Below the pieces are notes generated by a model. That model worked only from the letters and a program-made list of their open reading frames with translations, made no database searches and was not told the DNA's origin. Below are positions 63,478-64,000 of a stretch of 64,000 nucleotides of DNA, one piece after another. This DNA is from Arthrobacter sp. H35-D1 (GTDB lineage: Bacteria > Actinomycetota > Actinomycetes > Actinomycetales > Micrococcaceae), in NCBI RefSeq assembly GCF_030063185.1, contig NZ_JASISP010000001.1:248001-312000 (forward strand), in the 5' to 3' direction. The position numbers were made by a program, and so were the translations under genes. Every line of letters begins with the position of its first letter. Position 1 is the stretch's first letter.

Positions 63478-64000
63478 GGCGTCGCCGCCCCTTCGCCAAG
63501 GACCGCTTCGATGTATGGCGTGCGGTCAAGCATGCTGGCCGCCGCATCCTGGCTCAGCTCAAAGAGCGGCCCGGCAAACACCGTCATGGCCAAGCCCAGC
63601 ACTACAAGCCCCGCAGTTGAATACAACATCATTCTTGGCAAGATATGGATCTCATTGTCACCCGAGAAACGACCCTCCGTGGCATCCACATGCTTGCTGG
63701 TGCGCAGCGCGCGCATGCTCGGTATACCCGAGGCATCCGGTGCAGTGGCCAGCAGCACCGGGTCTGGATCCTCGGCGTCGAACGTGCTGCGCCAAAACAC
63801 GCGGTTCCACACCCGCGCCACGACCAACAAGGTCAGCAGGCTTGCCGCCACGGCTCCCACCACCAGCACATACGCCATCGCAGAACCGTCGGCCACCCCG
63901 GCCTGCAACAATCCCAACTTGCCCAAGAACCCGGAGAACGGTGGGATCCCGGCCAGGTTCATGGCCGGGATGAAGTACAGCACGGCCAGGACGGGGGACA
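63474..64000 (-). CDS. mrpD: Mrp Na+/H+ antiporter subunit D (C-terminal part)
   Basis: Only the last 175 residues or so are in the window; the gene continues past 64000. The phrase NLAGIPPFSGFLGKLGLLQAG is the conserved segment shared by MrpA/MrpD and the proton-pumping NuoL/M/N subunits, followed by the last helices. The short ATG-started frame from 63983 is not the true start. The rest of the operon (mrpA/B, C) should lie to the right. Confidence 0.94.
   Translation of the reverse strand, partial: SPVLAVLYFIPAMNLAGIPPFSGFLGKLGLLQAGVADGSAMAYVLVVGAVAASLLTLLVVARVWNRVFWRSTFDAEDPDPVLLATAPDASGIPSMRALRTSKHVDATEGRFSGDNEIHILPRMMLYSTAGLVVLGLAMTVFAGPLFELSQDAAASMLDRTPYIEAVLGEGAATP

Overview
The window looks like chromosomal DNA of a high-GC Gram-positive bacterium of the Actinobacteria, most likely Micrococcaceae (Arthrobacter and relatives). 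The evidence is the GC-rich coding sequence, the HspR/HAIR heat-shock circuit, DUF3073 and DUF4235 proteins, a septum-formation-family membrane protein, a SAM-IV riboswitch, an LAxTG-type surface anchor, and many start codons placed 6-8 nt behind a TANNNT -10 box (leaderless transcription). The species assignment is inference. I see no rRNA, tRNA, insertion sequence, prophage or CRISPR array; most of the window reads as ordinary, densely packed chromosome.

Layout. 0-5.6 kb: tail of an unknown gene, DUF3073, a septum-formation-family protein and clpB with an HspR operator. 5.7-13.5 kb: TipAS-type MerR regulator, menaquinone-type methyltransferase, DUF4031-HD fusion, ASCH protein, pentapeptide-type protein, small membrane exporter, a DesK/DesR-like two-component pair, a cold-shock-like gene with a probable frameshift, and an aldo/keto reductase. 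13.5-22.5 kb: sialidase, a PspA-like gene coupled to a membrane coiled-coil gene, small membrane proteins, HutD, a lipoprotein, a DEAD-box helicase, a repeat-rich gene-free stretch (20.9-21.5 kb) and trmB. 22.7-30.8 kb: narGHJI-narK, respiratory nitrate reductase with its transporter. 30.9-34.6 kb: SWIM-SNF2 helicase carrying a GGGGAC microsatellite. 34.7-38.9 kb: dnaK-grpE-dnaJ-hspR operon with two HAIR operators. 39-43.7 kb: methyltransferase, SRPBCC protein, arsenic resistance (arsR / acr3-arsC), LysE exporter, low-molecular-weight phosphatase. 43.7-49.5 kb: a P-loop kinase fused to PabB, cardiolipin synthase, HdeD-like protein, PabC-like lyase. 50.2-52.3 kb: SAM-IV riboswitch, DUF1737, rhodanese, metZ. 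53-54.6 kb: MurA with an N-terminal HTH. 54.8-58.0 kb: TPP riboswitch with ykoEDC thiamine-precursor uptake. 58.3-61.4 kb: cell-wall-anchored GH84 glycosidase. 62.2-64 kb: the D-E-F-G end of an Mrp cation/proton antiporter operon.

How the parts work together. Respiration and energetics: NarGHI needs menaquinol, and a UbiE/MenG-like methyltransferase lies nearby; Mrp handles Na+/H+ exchange. Proteostasis: HspR is the last gene of the operon it represses and also has an operator at clpB. Folate: the PabB domain and the PabC-like lyase together would make p-aminobenzoate. Sulfur: the SAM-sensing leader controls a rhodanese and the sulfhydrylase that incorporates sulfide into homocysteine. Thiamine: the riboswitch controls an energy-coupling-factor importer.

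The most unusual material is (1) four unrelated, long, (near-)perfect inverted repeats in gene-free gaps; (2) the 20.9-21.5 kb gap, with a 41-bp tandem repeat next to one of those hairpins; (3) the kinase-PabB fusion with an exact 57-bp in-frame duplication at its front; (4) the GGGGAC repeat inside the ATPase core of the SNF2 protein; and (5) the cold-shock-like gene whose expected C-terminus lies in another frame.
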